Shown here one piece after another: positions 26,601 to 35,664 of a stretch of DNA of 64,000 nt; within the stretch, counting starts at the first letter, position 1; the number at the start of each line of letters is the position of its first letter. This DNA is from Arthrobacter sulfonylureivorans (GTDB lineage Bacteria > Actinomycetota > Actinomycetes > Actinomycetales > Micrococcaceae), in the NCBI GenBank assembly GCA_004000035.1, contig RJAE01000002.1:310001-374000 (forward strand), read 5' to 3'. Position numbers and translations under genes: made by a program. The notes beneath the pieces were generated by a model. That model was given only the letters and a program-made list of their open reading frames with translations, made no database searches and was not told the DNA's origin.

Positions 26601-26798
26601 GGTTCCCGAATCTGTTGCAGCTTCCGGGCACGGGGACATGAAGGCACACGCCAAGAGCGCGCCGATTTCCACGGCACGATGCGAGTGCAGGCAGCACCTG
26701 CAGCGGCTGTTTGGGCGTACGAACGGAACGTCCAACTGCAACCGCTACCGGTGTGGCAATGTCCGGATGCCTTCCCCGACCCCGGCCATTAGCTACCT

Positions 26799-26827
26799 AC
26801 CGTAATCGAAACGTGACATGGCGACAA
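26799..26827 (-). promoter_or_regulatory. Candidate rpf promoter
   Basis: Minus-strand TTGTCG (-35, 26822-26827) and TACGGT (-10, 26799-26804) are spaced by 17 bp. The -10 fits the TAnnnT form usual in actinobacteria. Placed ~200 bp upstream of the chosen rpf start. Confidence 0.45.
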
Positions 26828-26832
26828 GCCGA

Positions 26833-26848
26833 GCTACCCGCGGGTAGC
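26833..26848. repeat. Perfect 16-bp palindrome upstream of rpf
   Basis: GCTACCCGCGGGTAGC is fully self-complementary and begins 6 bp upstream of the candidate -35 box. Position and symmetry suit a dimeric regulator of rpf. Confidence 0.45.
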
Positions 26849-26929
26849 CCTGGCCTGGCCGCGCGGCCCCTGTCTACGGGGCCCACTCTTTCCTGATTCC
26901 CGGGGCTGGCTAGGAAAAATACCGTTGTG

Positions 26930-27883
26930 TTATTCGTCCTGCCACGAGCCGTAAACACGCTGCGTGTTTTGCGCCACCTCTGTGCATAACGTGGCCAGGT
27001 CCTTGTCCAGCACCTGCGCCATCGAACGCATGGTGTAGGGCACCAGGTAGCTGGCGTTGGGACGCCCCCGGTACGGGTGCGGGGTCAGGAACGGCGCATC
27101 GGTTTCGGCCAGCACCAGTGCCGGTTCGGCGATGGCCAGCGCCTCGCGAAGGTCGGCGGCATTCTTGAAGCTGACGGTGCCGGCGAAGGACATATGCCAG
27201 CCATTGTCGTTGCAGATCCTAGCCAGCGCGGCATCGCCGGAAAAGCAGTGGAACACCACCTTCTCCGGCGCGACCTCCTCGCGCAGCACCCGAACCACGT
27301 CCTCGTGGGCGTCGCGGTCATGGATCTGCAGCGCCAAGCCCAGCCGCTTGGCCATGTCGATGTGGCGGCGGAACGAATCCTGCTGGGCGCCGCGGCCTCC
27401 GGCTTCCGTCCGGTAGTAGTCCAGGCCGGTCTCCCCGATAGCCCGAATGCGCGGATGCCTGGCAATGGCCTCGATCTCCGCCAGGGCCTGCTCCAACGCG
27501 CCGGCTTCGGCCAGCGGGGGCGCGTCATTGGGATGGATGGCCACCGCGCCCAGCAGCCGGGGCTCGGCCTGCACAGCCTGGAGCGTGAAGCGCGAGGACT
27601 CCAGGTCGCAGCCGACCTGGACCGCGCCCGCGACGCCGACCGCCTCGGCAGCGTCCATCGCCTGGCTGACCGTGACCGACACCAGCCCGTCGCGAAAGTC
27701 CAGATGGGTGTGGTTGTCCATCACCGGCACCGGCAGCGGCTCGGGCGCCGGCGGATAGCTCAGATTACGACGCCGGCCGTCGCCCTCGGTGGGTCTGCGC
27801 ACCGCAGATGTCTGGGCCGCCGTGCTGTCAGCTGCGTAAGCGGGGGGCGTTTCGCCGGCAACGGCGGCTGGAAAAGTGGCCAT
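26930..27883 (-). CDS. tatD: TatD family deoxyribonuclease
   Basis: 317-residue TIM-barrel metal-dependent hydrolase. After a ~50-residue Pro/Ala extension (YPPAPEPLPVPV) the metal-binding HTHLD motif appears, followed by AIHPND, AIGETGLDYYR, the QIHDRDAHEDVVRVL segment, FHCFSG and ETDAPFL. TatD enzymes act on DNA 3' ends or related substrates. ATG 27883 is used; an internal ATG at 27721 would remove the extension but lacks a ribosome site. Divergent from moxR. Confidence 0.92.
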   Translation of the reverse strand: MATFPAAVAGETPPAYAADSTAAQTSAVRRPTEGDGRRRNLSYPPAPEPLPVPVMDNHTHLDFRDGLVSVTVSQAMDAAEAVGVAGAVQVGCDLESSRFTLQAVQAEPRLLGAVAIHPNDAPPLAEAGALEQALAEIEAIARHPRIRAIGETGLDYYRTEAGGRGAQQDSFRRHIDMAKRLGLALQIHDRDAHEDVVRVLREEVAPEKVVFHCFSGDAALARICNDNGWHMSFAGTVSFKNAADLREALAIAEPALVLAETDAPFLTPHPYRGRPNASYLVPYTMRSMAQVLDKDLATLCTEVAQNTQRVYGSWQDE

Positions 27884-28031
27884 GGTTCCAGCCTACTGAA
27901 GCACTGCCCGCGGTCCCGCGGCCCCCATCGGACGTATCAAACAAACGTTTCATGTGTCTACCGCATCACACAGGCAACAAGTAGGGTTGAGACAACCGGC
28001 CCTCGGGGAAGGCATACCGGAAGGTACTTTC

Positions 28032-29087
28032 ATGGATACGCAGCAGGACATGGCAGAGGCCGGGACTATCCGCTCCAACAGCGCTGAGCTGGGACAGGGC
28101 GCTGAGCTGGGCCAGGGCGAAGGGCTCGCTCTGGCCGAATTCCACGACGCCTGCGGACGGATCAGGGCTGCGATCGAGACCGTCATCGACGGCAAGTCGG
28201 AGGCGGCCCGACTGGCGTTGACAGTGCTGCTGGCCCAGGGGCATCTGCTCTTGGAGGACGTGCCCGGCGTCGGCAAAACCATGCTGGCGAAGACGCTGGC
28301 GAAGACCATCGACTGCAGCGTGCACCGGATCCAGTTCACGCCGGACCTGCTGCCTTCCGACGTCACCGGCGTTTCCATCTATAACCAGGACAAGCACCGG
28401 TTCGAGTTCCGGCCGGGCCCGGTGTTCGCCAACATCGTCATTGGCGACGAGATCAACCGCGCCTCGGCCAAGACACAGTCGGCACTGCTCGAATGCATGG
28501 AGGAACACCAAGTCACGGTGGACGGCACCTCCTACTCGCTGGACACTCCTTTCATGGTGATCGCCACGCAGAACCCGATTGAAATGGAAGGCACCTACCC
28601 GCTGCCGGAAGCCCAGCGCGACCGTTTCATGGCCCGGATCTCCATGGGCTACCCGGACCTGCGTGCGGAAATGGAGATGTTGGAGACCCATCAGTCCGTC
28701 TCGCCGCTGGTGGCAGTCCGTCCCGTCGTCACCGTGGACGAGGTACGCAGGATGGTCGCCACGGTCCGCGATGTCTATGTCTCGCCCGCGGTGAAGGAAT
28801 ACACGGTTAACATCGGCCGGGCCACCCGAGACCATCCGCATCTGCGGCTGGGAGCAAGCCCGCGCGCCATGCTCCAGTTGCTGCGGGCGGCCAAGGCGAC
28901 GGCGGCCCTGAACGGCCGCGACTTCGTCCTTCCCGACGACGTGGCCAGCGTTGCCGAGGCCGTGCTCGCCCACCGGTTGATCCTCGACCGAAAAGCCGTG
29001 ACGGCCGGCGAAGACGCGTCCAGCGTGGTGGCGTCGGTGGTGGCCAAGGTCCCGGTCGGCGGCGAGTCCCGCCGCGTTTCCCCCTGA
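28032..29087 (+). CDS. MoxR family AAA+ ATPase
   Basis: 351-residue MoxR-type AAA+ chaperone-like ATPase with Walker A (DVPGVGKT), Walker B (VIGDEINRA), sensor 1 ATQNPIEMEGTYPLPEAQ and the second-region Arg. MoxR ATPases help assemble or activate cofactor- and vWA-domain proteins; here it heads an operon with DUF58 and a transglutaminase membrane protein. ATG 28032 has GGAAGG seven bases upstream; the frame is open further back but lacks a site. Start of the protein carries a Glu/Gln/Gly-rich segment. Confidence 0.94.
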   Translation: MDTQQDMAEAGTIRSNSAELGQGAELGQGEGLALAEFHDACGRIRAAIETVIDGKSEAARLALTVLLAQGHLLLEDVPGVGKTMLAKTLAKTIDCSVHRIQFTPDLLPSDVTGVSIYNQDKHRFEFRPGPVFANIVIGDEINRASAKTQSALLECMEEHQVTVDGTSYSLDTPFMVIATQNPIEMEGTYPLPEAQRDRFMARISMGYPDLRAEMEMLETHQSVSPLVAVRPVVTVDEVRRMVATVRDVYVSPAVKEYTVNIGRATRDHPHLRLGASPRAMLQLLRAAKATAALNGRDFVLPDDVASVAEAVLAHRLILDRKAVTAGEDASSVVASVVAKVPVGGESRRVSP

Positions 29088-29092
29088 CGGCC

Positions 29093-30466
29093 ATGGACGC
29101 GTTCGGCTGGCTGCCCACCCGGTACATCACGCTGCGCGGCTGGGGAATTCTGGCGGCCGGCACGCTGGCGCTGCTGCTGGCGCAGGTACTGGGCCGCCGC
29201 GACCTGCTGACGCTGGGTGTGTTCCTGGTCGGGCTGCCGCTGCTGGCCGCGGCGTCGATGGTGCTGCTCAAACCGCAGTTCATCGTGGAGCGGAAGTTCC
29301 GGCCCGCCGCCGTCGAAACCGGCGTGGTGGCCCAGGTCGAGTTGACGGTGCGGCGCAGCGGGGGCCTGTCGGGACTCGTGTACATGGAGGAGCAACTGCC
29401 GCCGCGTTTCGGCAAGGCTCCGTCGTTCCGGTTCCCGGCGCGGCACCCGTCCCGCTCCGGAGCGAGCATCTACGGATACAAGCTCCGGTCCAACCAGCGC
29501 GGGTTGTTTGCCATCGGCCCGGTCACAGCCGATTTCACCGACCCGTTTGGGCTGGCCAATCACCGGCACCATCTGGGCGAAACCAGTCCCTTGGTGGTGA
29601 CGCCGTCCCCGGTGCAACTGCCCGCCACCTCGCTGACCGGAGCACGCGGCTCCGACGGCACGGCAAGCACCCGGCGGCAAGCCAATCCCAGCGACGACGA
29701 CGTGATGACCCGAGAATACCGCTACGGCGATCCGATGCGCCGGGTCCACTGGGCGGCGACGGCCCGGCACGGCGAGCTCATGGTCCGTCAGGAAGAATCG
29801 GTGACCACCCCGCAGGCGACGATCGTGCTGGACCGGCGCGCTTCTGCCTTCGGCACCGGTCTCCTGCCGACCTTCGGCGACGGCGGCAGCCATCACGGCG
29901 ACCTGCTGCACACCTCGCCCGCCTTTGAGTGGGCAATCACGGCCGTGGCCTCGGCCGCCAACGACTTCCTCCAGCGCAACTACACGGTCCGGCTCCTCGA
30001 CATCCACGCCGCGGCAGCCGTCCTGGAGTCCCCGTCGGCGCCGTCGCCCGGCCAGGAGCAATTCGACGGGCCCGCCGGCTATCAGGATCTGGCCGAAGGG
30101 CTGGCCGCGCTGGGCCTGGCCGACGACCACCGCAAGTCCGACCGGCATCCCGCGGCGCCCGCCTTCGGGGACCGGCTGATGGACAAGCTTGCCGCGCACA
30201 AATACAAGGGGCCGCTCGTCGCGGTGCTGGGCCAGATCAGCAGCGACGAAGCGCGCCTGCTGGCCCCTGCCGCCGAATTCGGCTCGCATGCCTTCGCCCT
30301 GATCGTTACCGACCGGCCACAGCTCGCGCGGGCGTCGATGGACCTGCTGCGCGCCGGTGGCTGGCGGACCGTTGCGGTCAGCCCCAAAGCCTCGGTGGCG
30401 GCCGCCTGGGCGCACTTCGACCTGCGCGACCGGATCGAACCGGTGGGAACAGGGGCGGCGCCGTGA
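29093..30466 (+). CDS. DUF58 domain membrane protein
   Basis: 457-residue protein with two N-terminal transmembrane helices (GWGILAAGTLALLLAQVLG, LLTLGVFLVGLPLLAAASMVLL) followed by an extracytoplasmic or cytoplasmic DUF58 region with the conserved REYRYGDPMRRVHWAATARHGELMVRQ block (read as two adjoining short motifs) and a vWA-like C-terminal half. Starts 5 bp after moxR and overlaps the next gene by four bases (GTGA). MoxR-DUF58-transglutaminase trios are widespread; their cellular role is not settled. Confidence 0.92.
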   Translation: MDAFGWLPTRYITLRGWGILAAGTLALLLAQVLGRRDLLTLGVFLVGLPLLAAASMVLLKPQFIVERKFRPAAVETGVVAQVELTVRRSGGLSGLVYMEEQLPPRFGKAPSFRFPARHPSRSGASIYGYKLRSNQRGLFAIGPVTADFTDPFGLANHRHHLGETSPLVVTPSPVQLPATSLTGARGSDGTASTRRQANPSDDDVMTREYRYGDPMRRVHWAATARHGELMVRQEESVTTPQATIVLDRRASAFGTGLLPTFGDGGSHHGDLLHTSPAFEWAITAVASAANDFLQRNYTVRLLDIHAAAAVLESPSAPSPGQEQFDGPAGYQDLAEGLAALGLADDHRKSDRHPAAPAFGDRLMDKLAAHKYKGPLVAVLGQISSDEARLLAPAAEFGSHAFALIVTDRPQLARASMDLLRAGGWRTVAVSPKASVAAAWAHFDLRDRIEPVGTGAAP

Positions 30467-32847
30467 CCGTCATGCTGGAACGGCCCACCGGCCGCCGCAC
30501 GCCCGGAGCATCCGGTCGCGGCGGCAGCCGGCCCCCCTCCCCCGGCTTCGCGCCGTGGCTGATGAGCACCGCCGTCGCCGTTGCAGTCCTGCTCACCGCC
30601 GCCAACCTGCACGGTGTCCTCGAGGGCTGGAGCTGGCTGTTCCAGGTCGCCGTGACCGTGTGCTCCATCGAGGCTGCCACCGGCTTGGCCCGCCGGTTGG
30701 ACTGGCCCCCGCTGACCGGGGCGCTGCTGGGCCTCGCCGCCTTGGTGATGTCGGTGAACGCAATGTTCCTGGCGCCGACCAGTTTCCTGGGCATCATCCC
30801 CGGACCCGGCACCTTCGCGGCCCTGGATCCCATGTTGGAGGACGCCCGGGACACCGTGATCTCGCAGGTGGCTCCGGTACTGGTCAACAACGGCATTGCG
30901 CTGGCGGCCTGCGTGGGAGTCGGGCTGATCGCCCTCCTGGTGGACACCCTCGCCGTTCCGCTGCAGATGCCTGCGATCAGCGGCCTGGGCCTGTTCGGTT
31001 TGGCCTCTGTTCCGGCCATGATCAAACCGAACAGCATCGGCGCGGCAGGCTTCCTGGCGGCCGCCGCCGGTTATCTGCTGTTGCTGGGATGCGCCCACTG
31101 GTTGGCCTCCGACGGCGGAGGCAGGGGCCGCTTGGCGTCGGCCGAGCAGCTCCGCCGCGCGTCGGGCATCGCGGCAGCCGGACTGGCGGCCGCGCTGGTG
31201 CTCCCACTGGCCATCCCGGGCTTCTCGTCCGGATTGTTCCCGGAGGGTTCGCGGCTCAATTGGGGTTCGCCGACCGGACTGAATCCGGTGGTCAGCTTGG
31301 GCGATAACCTCCGGCGGCCCGGTGCCTTTGGGCGGATGACCTATGCCACCGATGCGGAGGAGCCGCTTTACCTGCGCTCAGTCACCCTGGAGAACCTGAC
31401 CGGTGCGCGCTGGAGCCCCAGCGCGTTCGGGGGCAACAAACGCACGGGAATCGACGAACTGGACGTGCCCGGCGTGCAGAACTTGCTGGCAGCCGGCGAG
31501 GTGACCACCACGCGGATCAGCACGGCATCCTTCACCAGCCCATGGCTGCTGGCACCGTACGCCCCGGCGCAGGTCTCCGGCGCCCGCGGCCAGTGGAGCT
31601 GGGATCCGAGCACGCTTAACATCCGCGGAGAATCCGGCACTACCACCGCCAACCAGGACTATGAGGTGCGCAGCGTCAAACCGCAGCTGACCCGGGACGT
31701 GCTGCGGGCCGCCGAGCCGACCAACAATGCGGTGGTTGATCCGGTCTTCTCCGAGCTTCCGGACAACATGCCCGCCATCGTCACCGATACGGCCGCAACA
31801 GTGATTAACGGACTGGACAGCCCGTACGAGCAGGCGATGGCCATCCAGACGTATCTGCGGGCGCCCGGCTTCGTGTACTCCGAACAGGCGCCCGTTGAGG
31901 GCGGCTACGACCAGAGCGGCTTCGAAGTAGTGGCGGCCTTCTTGGAGGAGAAGTCCGGCTACTGCATCCACTACGCCGCAACCATGGCCATCATGGCCCG
32001 GATCGCTGGCATTCCCAGCCGGATGGCGGTGGGCTACGCGCCGGGGCGTCCCACCGGGAGCGTTTTCGATGATGGCCCGGGCGGGGACCTGAAGGAGTTC
32101 GAGGTCGACTCCCGGGACGCCCATGCCTGGCCCGAACTCTTCTTCAGCGGCGTGGGCTGGGTCGCCTTCGAGCCGACCCCGTCACGCGGCGTGCTGCCGG
32201 CCTACGCGCAGGCCCAAACCACCCCCGGATCCCCCACGCAGCCGGAGGACGTCCTGAGGCCCACCGGCCAGCCCCGGCCGGCCACCGGCGCGGCGGCAGA
32301 GTCAGCGGAATCGGGCTCGCCGGCTCCGGCGGAGGACGCCGTGCTTTCACGCCAGCTGTGGTCGACGGCGGCCGCGGCCGTCGTGCTGGGCCTTTTGCTG
32401 ACGCCGCTGGTGCTGCGCGGCCGTCGGACGAATCGGCGCCGGACGGCGCTGGCGGCCGGCGGAACCGGGCGCAGGGCCGCCGTCGCCGCGTGGGTTGAAG
32501 CAGTGGATACCGCAGAGGACCTCGGCTGGGCGGCCGCAGCAACGGAGACCCCGCGGGCTTTCCAGCAGCGCCTTGACGACGCCGGGGTGGTCTCCGGCCG
32601 CTCTGCCGCCGCTTTGTCCCGGCTGCGGGCCGGCTACGAGCGGGCGGCGTATGCGGCTCCGGAGACGCCGGCACCGGACGGCGACAACGCCGCCCGGTGG
32701 ACGGACGTGGAAACCGTCAAGGACAGGCTCCAGGAGCGGGCCGGCTGGCGGCGGCGCCTGGCGGGGCTGTTCTGGCCGGCCTCGCTGTTCAGCCGCCGGC
32801 CGTCCGGAGCGGACGGCCGGCGGGACGATCCGAGCTACTTGGCGTAG
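30463..32847 (+). CDS. Transglutaminase-like membrane protein
   Basis: 794-residue protein: six or seven N-terminal membrane helices (to ~235), an extracytoplasmic region with a transglutaminase-like domain whose Cys (GYCIHYA), His (DAHAWPE) and acidic residue (WVAFEPTPS) are intact, one later helix (LWSTAAAAVVLGLLLTPLVL), and a cytoplasmic DUF4129-like tail. GTG 30463 overlaps the DUF58 stop as GTGA; ATG 30472 is an alternative. Probably an envelope protease, peptidase or cross-linking enzyme controlled by the MoxR partner (inference). Its last 13 bp overlap convergent gabD. Confidence 0.91.
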   Translation: MTVMLERPTGRRTPGASGRGGSRPPSPGFAPWLMSTAVAVAVLLTAANLHGVLEGWSWLFQVAVTVCSIEAATGLARRLDWPPLTGALLGLAALVMSVNAMFLAPTSFLGIIPGPGTFAALDPMLEDARDTVISQVAPVLVNNGIALAACVGVGLIALLVDTLAVPLQMPAISGLGLFGLASVPAMIKPNSIGAAGFLAAAAGYLLLLGCAHWLASDGGGRGRLASAEQLRRASGIAAAGLAAALVLPLAIPGFSSGLFPEGSRLNWGSPTGLNPVVSLGDNLRRPGAFGRMTYATDAEEPLYLRSVTLENLTGARWSPSAFGGNKRTGIDELDVPGVQNLLAAGEVTTTRISTASFTSPWLLAPYAPAQVSGARGQWSWDPSTLNIRGESGTTTANQDYEVRSVKPQLTRDVLRAAEPTNNAVVDPVFSELPDNMPAIVTDTAATVINGLDSPYEQAMAIQTYLRAPGFVYSEQAPVEGGYDQSGFEVVAAFLEEKSGYCIHYAATMAIMARIAGIPSRMAVGYAPGRPTGSVFDDGPGGDLKEFEVDSRDAHAWPELFFSGVGWVAFEPTPSRGVLPAYAQAQTTPGSPTQPEDVLRPTGQPRPATGAAAESAESGSPAPAEDAVLSRQLWSTAAAAVVLGLLLTPLVLRGRRTNRRRTALAAGGTGRRAAVAAWVEAVDTAEDLGWAAAATETPRAFQQRLDDAGVVSGRSAAALSRLRAGYERAAYAAPETPAPDGDNAARWTDVETVKDRLQERAGWRRRLAGLFWPASLFSRRPSGADGRRDDPSYLA

Positions 32848-34316
32848 GGATCCGCGATGCCGATGTACTGGACGGTGGTGTACTCGTCCAGTCCTTCTGC
32901 GCCACCTTCGCGGCCCATGCCGGACTGCTTCACTCCGCCGAACGGAGCGGCGGCATTGGAGATCACGCCGGCGTTATAGCCCACCAGGCCGAATTCGATC
33001 TGCTCGGAGACGCGGAACATGCGGTTCACATCGCGCGAGTAGATGTAGGAGGCCAGGCCGTACTCGCTGGCGTTGGCCAGGGCGATGGCCTGCTCCTCGG
33101 TTTCGAACGTGGTCACCGGTGCGACCGGGCCGAAAATCTCGCTGCGCAGGATGTCGGCGTCGTTCGGAACATTGGCCAGCACGGTCGGCTGGTAGAAGTA
33201 ACCGTCTCCATCCACGGGTGCGCCGCCGGTGCTGACGGACGCGCCGGCCTCCACTGCTGCGGTGACCAGGGCGTGCACATCGTCACGCGCGCCGCCGTCG
33301 ATCAGCGGGCCCACCGTGGTGTCTGCCTCGGTGCCGCGTCCGGTCTTGAGCGCCTTCATGGCGTCGGCAAACTTGGTGGTGAATTCCTCCGCCACTGAAG
33401 CCTGGACCAGGAAGCGGTTGGCCGCAGTGCAGGCCTCGCCCATATTGCGCATCTTGGCAGCCATGGCTCCCTCGACGGCCTTATCCAGGTCTGCATCCTC
33501 GAACACGATGAACGGGGCATTTCCGCCAAGCTCCATCGAGGTGCGCAGCACGTTGTTCGCCGCGTCCTTGAGCAGCTGCTTGCCGACCGGGGTGGAACCA
33601 GTGAAGGAAACCTTGCGGAGGCGGGAGTCCTGCATCAGCGGCCCGGAGATCCCGGACGCGCTCTTGGACGAGACCACGTTCAGCACACCGGCCGGAAGGC
33701 CTGCTTCCATCATGGTCTGGGCGAAGAGCTGGCTGGTCAGCGGGGTGAGCTTGGCCGGCTTGAGGACCATCGTGCAGCCAGCGGCGATGGCGGGTCCGAC
33801 CTTGCGCGTGGCCATGGCCAGCGGGAAGTTCCACGGCGTGATCAGCAGGCACGGGCCGACCGGCTTGCGCTGGACCAGGATCTTGTTCTTGCCCTCGGGA
33901 GTGGTCAGGTAGCGGCCGTAGTCGCGGACGGCTTCTTCGGAGAACCAGCGGAGGAATTCGGCGCCGTAAACCACTTCGCCGCGGGATTCGGCCAGCGGCT
34001 TGCCCATTTCCATGGTCATCAGCAGGGCGAAGTCCTCGGCCCGCTCGGTCACCAGTTCGAAGCCCCGGCGCAGGATTTCGGCGCGTTCACGCGGAGCGGT
34101 GCGGGCCCAGGATGCCTGCACCTTGTCGGCGGCGTCGAGCGCGGCGAGCGCGTCCTCGCTGGTGGCGGACGCCAAGGTGGCCAGCACCTTGCCGGTGGCA
34201 GGATCCGCCACTTCGAAGGTGCCGCCGTCGGAGGCGTCGCGCCATTCGCCGTTGATCAGCAGGCCGGTGGGTACTTTGGCGAGCAGTTCTGCTTCGCGGG
34301 CTGCGGTTTCAGCCAT
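32835..34316 (-). CDS. gabD: NAD(P)-dependent succinate-semialdehyde dehydrogenase
   Basis: 493-residue aldehyde dehydrogenase resembling GabD: oxidises succinate semialdehyde to succinate in the GABA shunt. Active-site residues are present: Asn163 (PWNFP), Lys186 (KPAKLTP), Glu262 (MELGGNAP) and catalytic Cys296 (GEACTAANR). ATG 34316 is preceded by GGAGG. It is a single gene, convergent with the transglutaminase gene (13-bp overlap); no GABA transaminase or permease is next to it, so the exact aldehyde is less certain. Confidence 0.9.
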   Translation of the reverse strand: MAETAAREAELLAKVPTGLLINGEWRDASDGGTFEVADPATGKVLATLASATSEDALAALDAADKVQASWARTAPRERAEILRRGFELVTERAEDFALLMTMEMGKPLAESRGEVVYGAEFLRWFSEEAVRDYGRYLTTPEGKNKILVQRKPVGPCLLITPWNFPLAMATRKVGPAIAAGCTMVLKPAKLTPLTSQLFAQTMMEAGLPAGVLNVVSSKSASGISGPLMQDSRLRKVSFTGSTPVGKQLLKDAANNVLRTSMELGGNAPFIVFEDADLDKAVEGAMAAKMRNMGEACTAANRFLVQASVAEEFTTKFADAMKALKTGRGTEADTTVGPLIDGGARDDVHALVTAAVEAGASVSTGGAPVDGDGYFYQPTVLANVPNDADILRSEIFGPVAPVTTFETEEQAIALANASEYGLASYIYSRDVNRMFRVSEQIEFGLVGYNAGVISNAAAPFGGVKQSGMGREGGAEGLDEYTTVQYIGIADPYAK

Positions 34317-34531
34317 GGCGGTGCCTCCAAGTGTTCAGGATTGAGTCCGTGGGCGCAGTGCCCGGTTTCCTTCACAGTAGGTTTCCGCTTCACGGGTGTA
34401 AATGCGAAGGTGCACTACGTTCCACGGTCCCTACTGTGCAGATCGACAATATCAACGGCTGCCCCGCACCACCTGCATCGAACGGGTGCAAAGGCGTTAT
34501 GTGACGACGGCGGTATCGCTGCCGCGGGCGC

Positions 34532-35416
34532 TCAGCTGACGGTATCGGAGCGGGCAGCCAGCACCGCCGAGTACAGTTCCCGCTTGCTGATCCGCGCATC
34601 GGCTGCCACCGCGGCCACCGCTTCTTTGAGCCGGGCGCCTTGGGCAACCAAGGCGTTGACGTCTTGCACGTGGTCTTCGGGCCGTTCAGGAGTCGCCTCC
34701 GGAGCACCGGCCACCACCACCGCGATCTCGCCGCGCACATCCCCTGCTTCGGCCCACTCCAGCAGTTCGCGGACCGGGCCCCGCAGCACTTCTTCATGCA
34801 GCTTGGTCAGTTCCCGACACACGGCCGCCCGTCGGTCCGGACCGAACCCGGCATCGAGGGCGCGCAGCATTGCCGCCAGCCGGTGCGGTGCCTCGAAGAA
34901 CACCATGGTCCGCCGCTCGGCTGCCAGCTCCGCCAGCCGCGCCGCGCGCTCCCCCTGTTTGCGGGGCAGGAATCCTTCGAAGGTGAAGCGGTCGGTGGGA
35001 AGCCCGGACAACGCCAGCGCCGTGAGCACGGCCGAGGGACCGGGCACGGCGGTCACCAGCACTCCCGCTGCCACGGCAGCCTCGACCAAGCGGAAGCCAG
35101 GATCGGAGACCGCCGGCATGCCGGCGTCGGTCACCATCACCAGAGTGCTGCCGGCCAGGACCAGGTCCAGCAGGTCGGCGGTCCGGCTTGCCTCATTGTG
35201 TTCGTGGTAGCTGATGATTTTGCCGCTGGTGGTGATGCCCAGTAGCTGCAGCAGCTTGTGCAGCCTGCGGGTGTCTTCGGCTGCGACCACGTCGGCAGTC
35301 TGGAGCAATTCGACCAGCCGCGGCGAGGCGTCACGAACATTGCCGATCGGCGTCCCCGCCAACACAATCTGCCCTGGCTGCCCCGATGCCGGACCGCCAG
35401 CCTCCCGCTCATTCAC
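34532..35416 (-). CDS. rsmI: 16S rRNA (cytidine1402-2'-O)-methyltransferase
   Basis: RsmI methylates the ribose of C1402 in 16S rRNA with SAM. 294 aa of the tetrapyrrole-methylase fold: VLAGTPIGNVRDASPR, AAEDTRRLHKLL, SYHEHNE, MVTDAGMPAVSDPG and FEAPHRL. The frame runs on to 35641, but GTG 35416 yields the standard N-terminus and is chosen. Divergent from the protein mannosyltransferase gene, an arrangement shared with Mycobacterium. Confidence 0.94.
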   Translation of the reverse strand: MNEREAGGPASGQPGQIVLAGTPIGNVRDASPRLVELLQTADVVAAEDTRRLHKLLQLLGITTSGKIISYHEHNEASRTADLLDLVLAGSTLVMVTDAGMPAVSDPGFRLVEAAVAAGVLVTAVPGPSAVLTALALSGLPTDRFTFEGFLPRKQGERAARLAELAAERRTMVFFEAPHRLAAMLRALDAGFGPDRRAAVCRELTKLHEEVLRGPVRELLEWAEAGDVRGEIAVVVAGAPEATPERPEDHVQDVNALVAQGARLKEAVAAVAADARISKRELYSAVLAARSDTVS

Positions 35417-35664
35417 ATGCTCAACCCTACCCGCAGCCCAGCGGCCGGTAATCCAGAACAGCACGCACAGTGGATCGGTCGGTTCAACCGTGCCGCCCGC
35501 TCCGTTCGGCCTCTTGCGCCGGCAGCTCATCAGCTGCTTCATAACCTGTTTCGCCGGCACCTTATATAGAGTCGGTATGTGCCCCACCGCAGCGAGGGCC
35601 GCTCCGGGGCGGCCTGCAAGCCACAAGGCGGCGCGGCACACCCATCGACCTACTGGCCGGTAAC

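Larger units (their letters stand above)
26601..26929. other. Leader/promoter region of rpf
   Basis: 329 bp between tatD and rpf, both on the minus strand. It holds a probable promoter (26799-26827), a perfect 16-bp palindrome upstream of it (26833-26848), and a predicted untranslated leader of ~150-190 nt. The leader is long enough for RNA-level control, but I could not fit a known riboswitch. Confidence 0.45.

Noticed and set aside
26601-26790. Cyclic-di-AMP (ydaO-type) riboswitch in the rpf leader
   Set aside because: Known from streptomycete rpf genes, but I could not find the conserved blocks in the right order; only isolated G-rich pieces and one AGCTAA were seen.
35417-35641. N-terminal extension of RsmI to 35641
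   Set aside because: The frame is open, but the extension has no family similarity and the GTG at 35416 gives the standard start.
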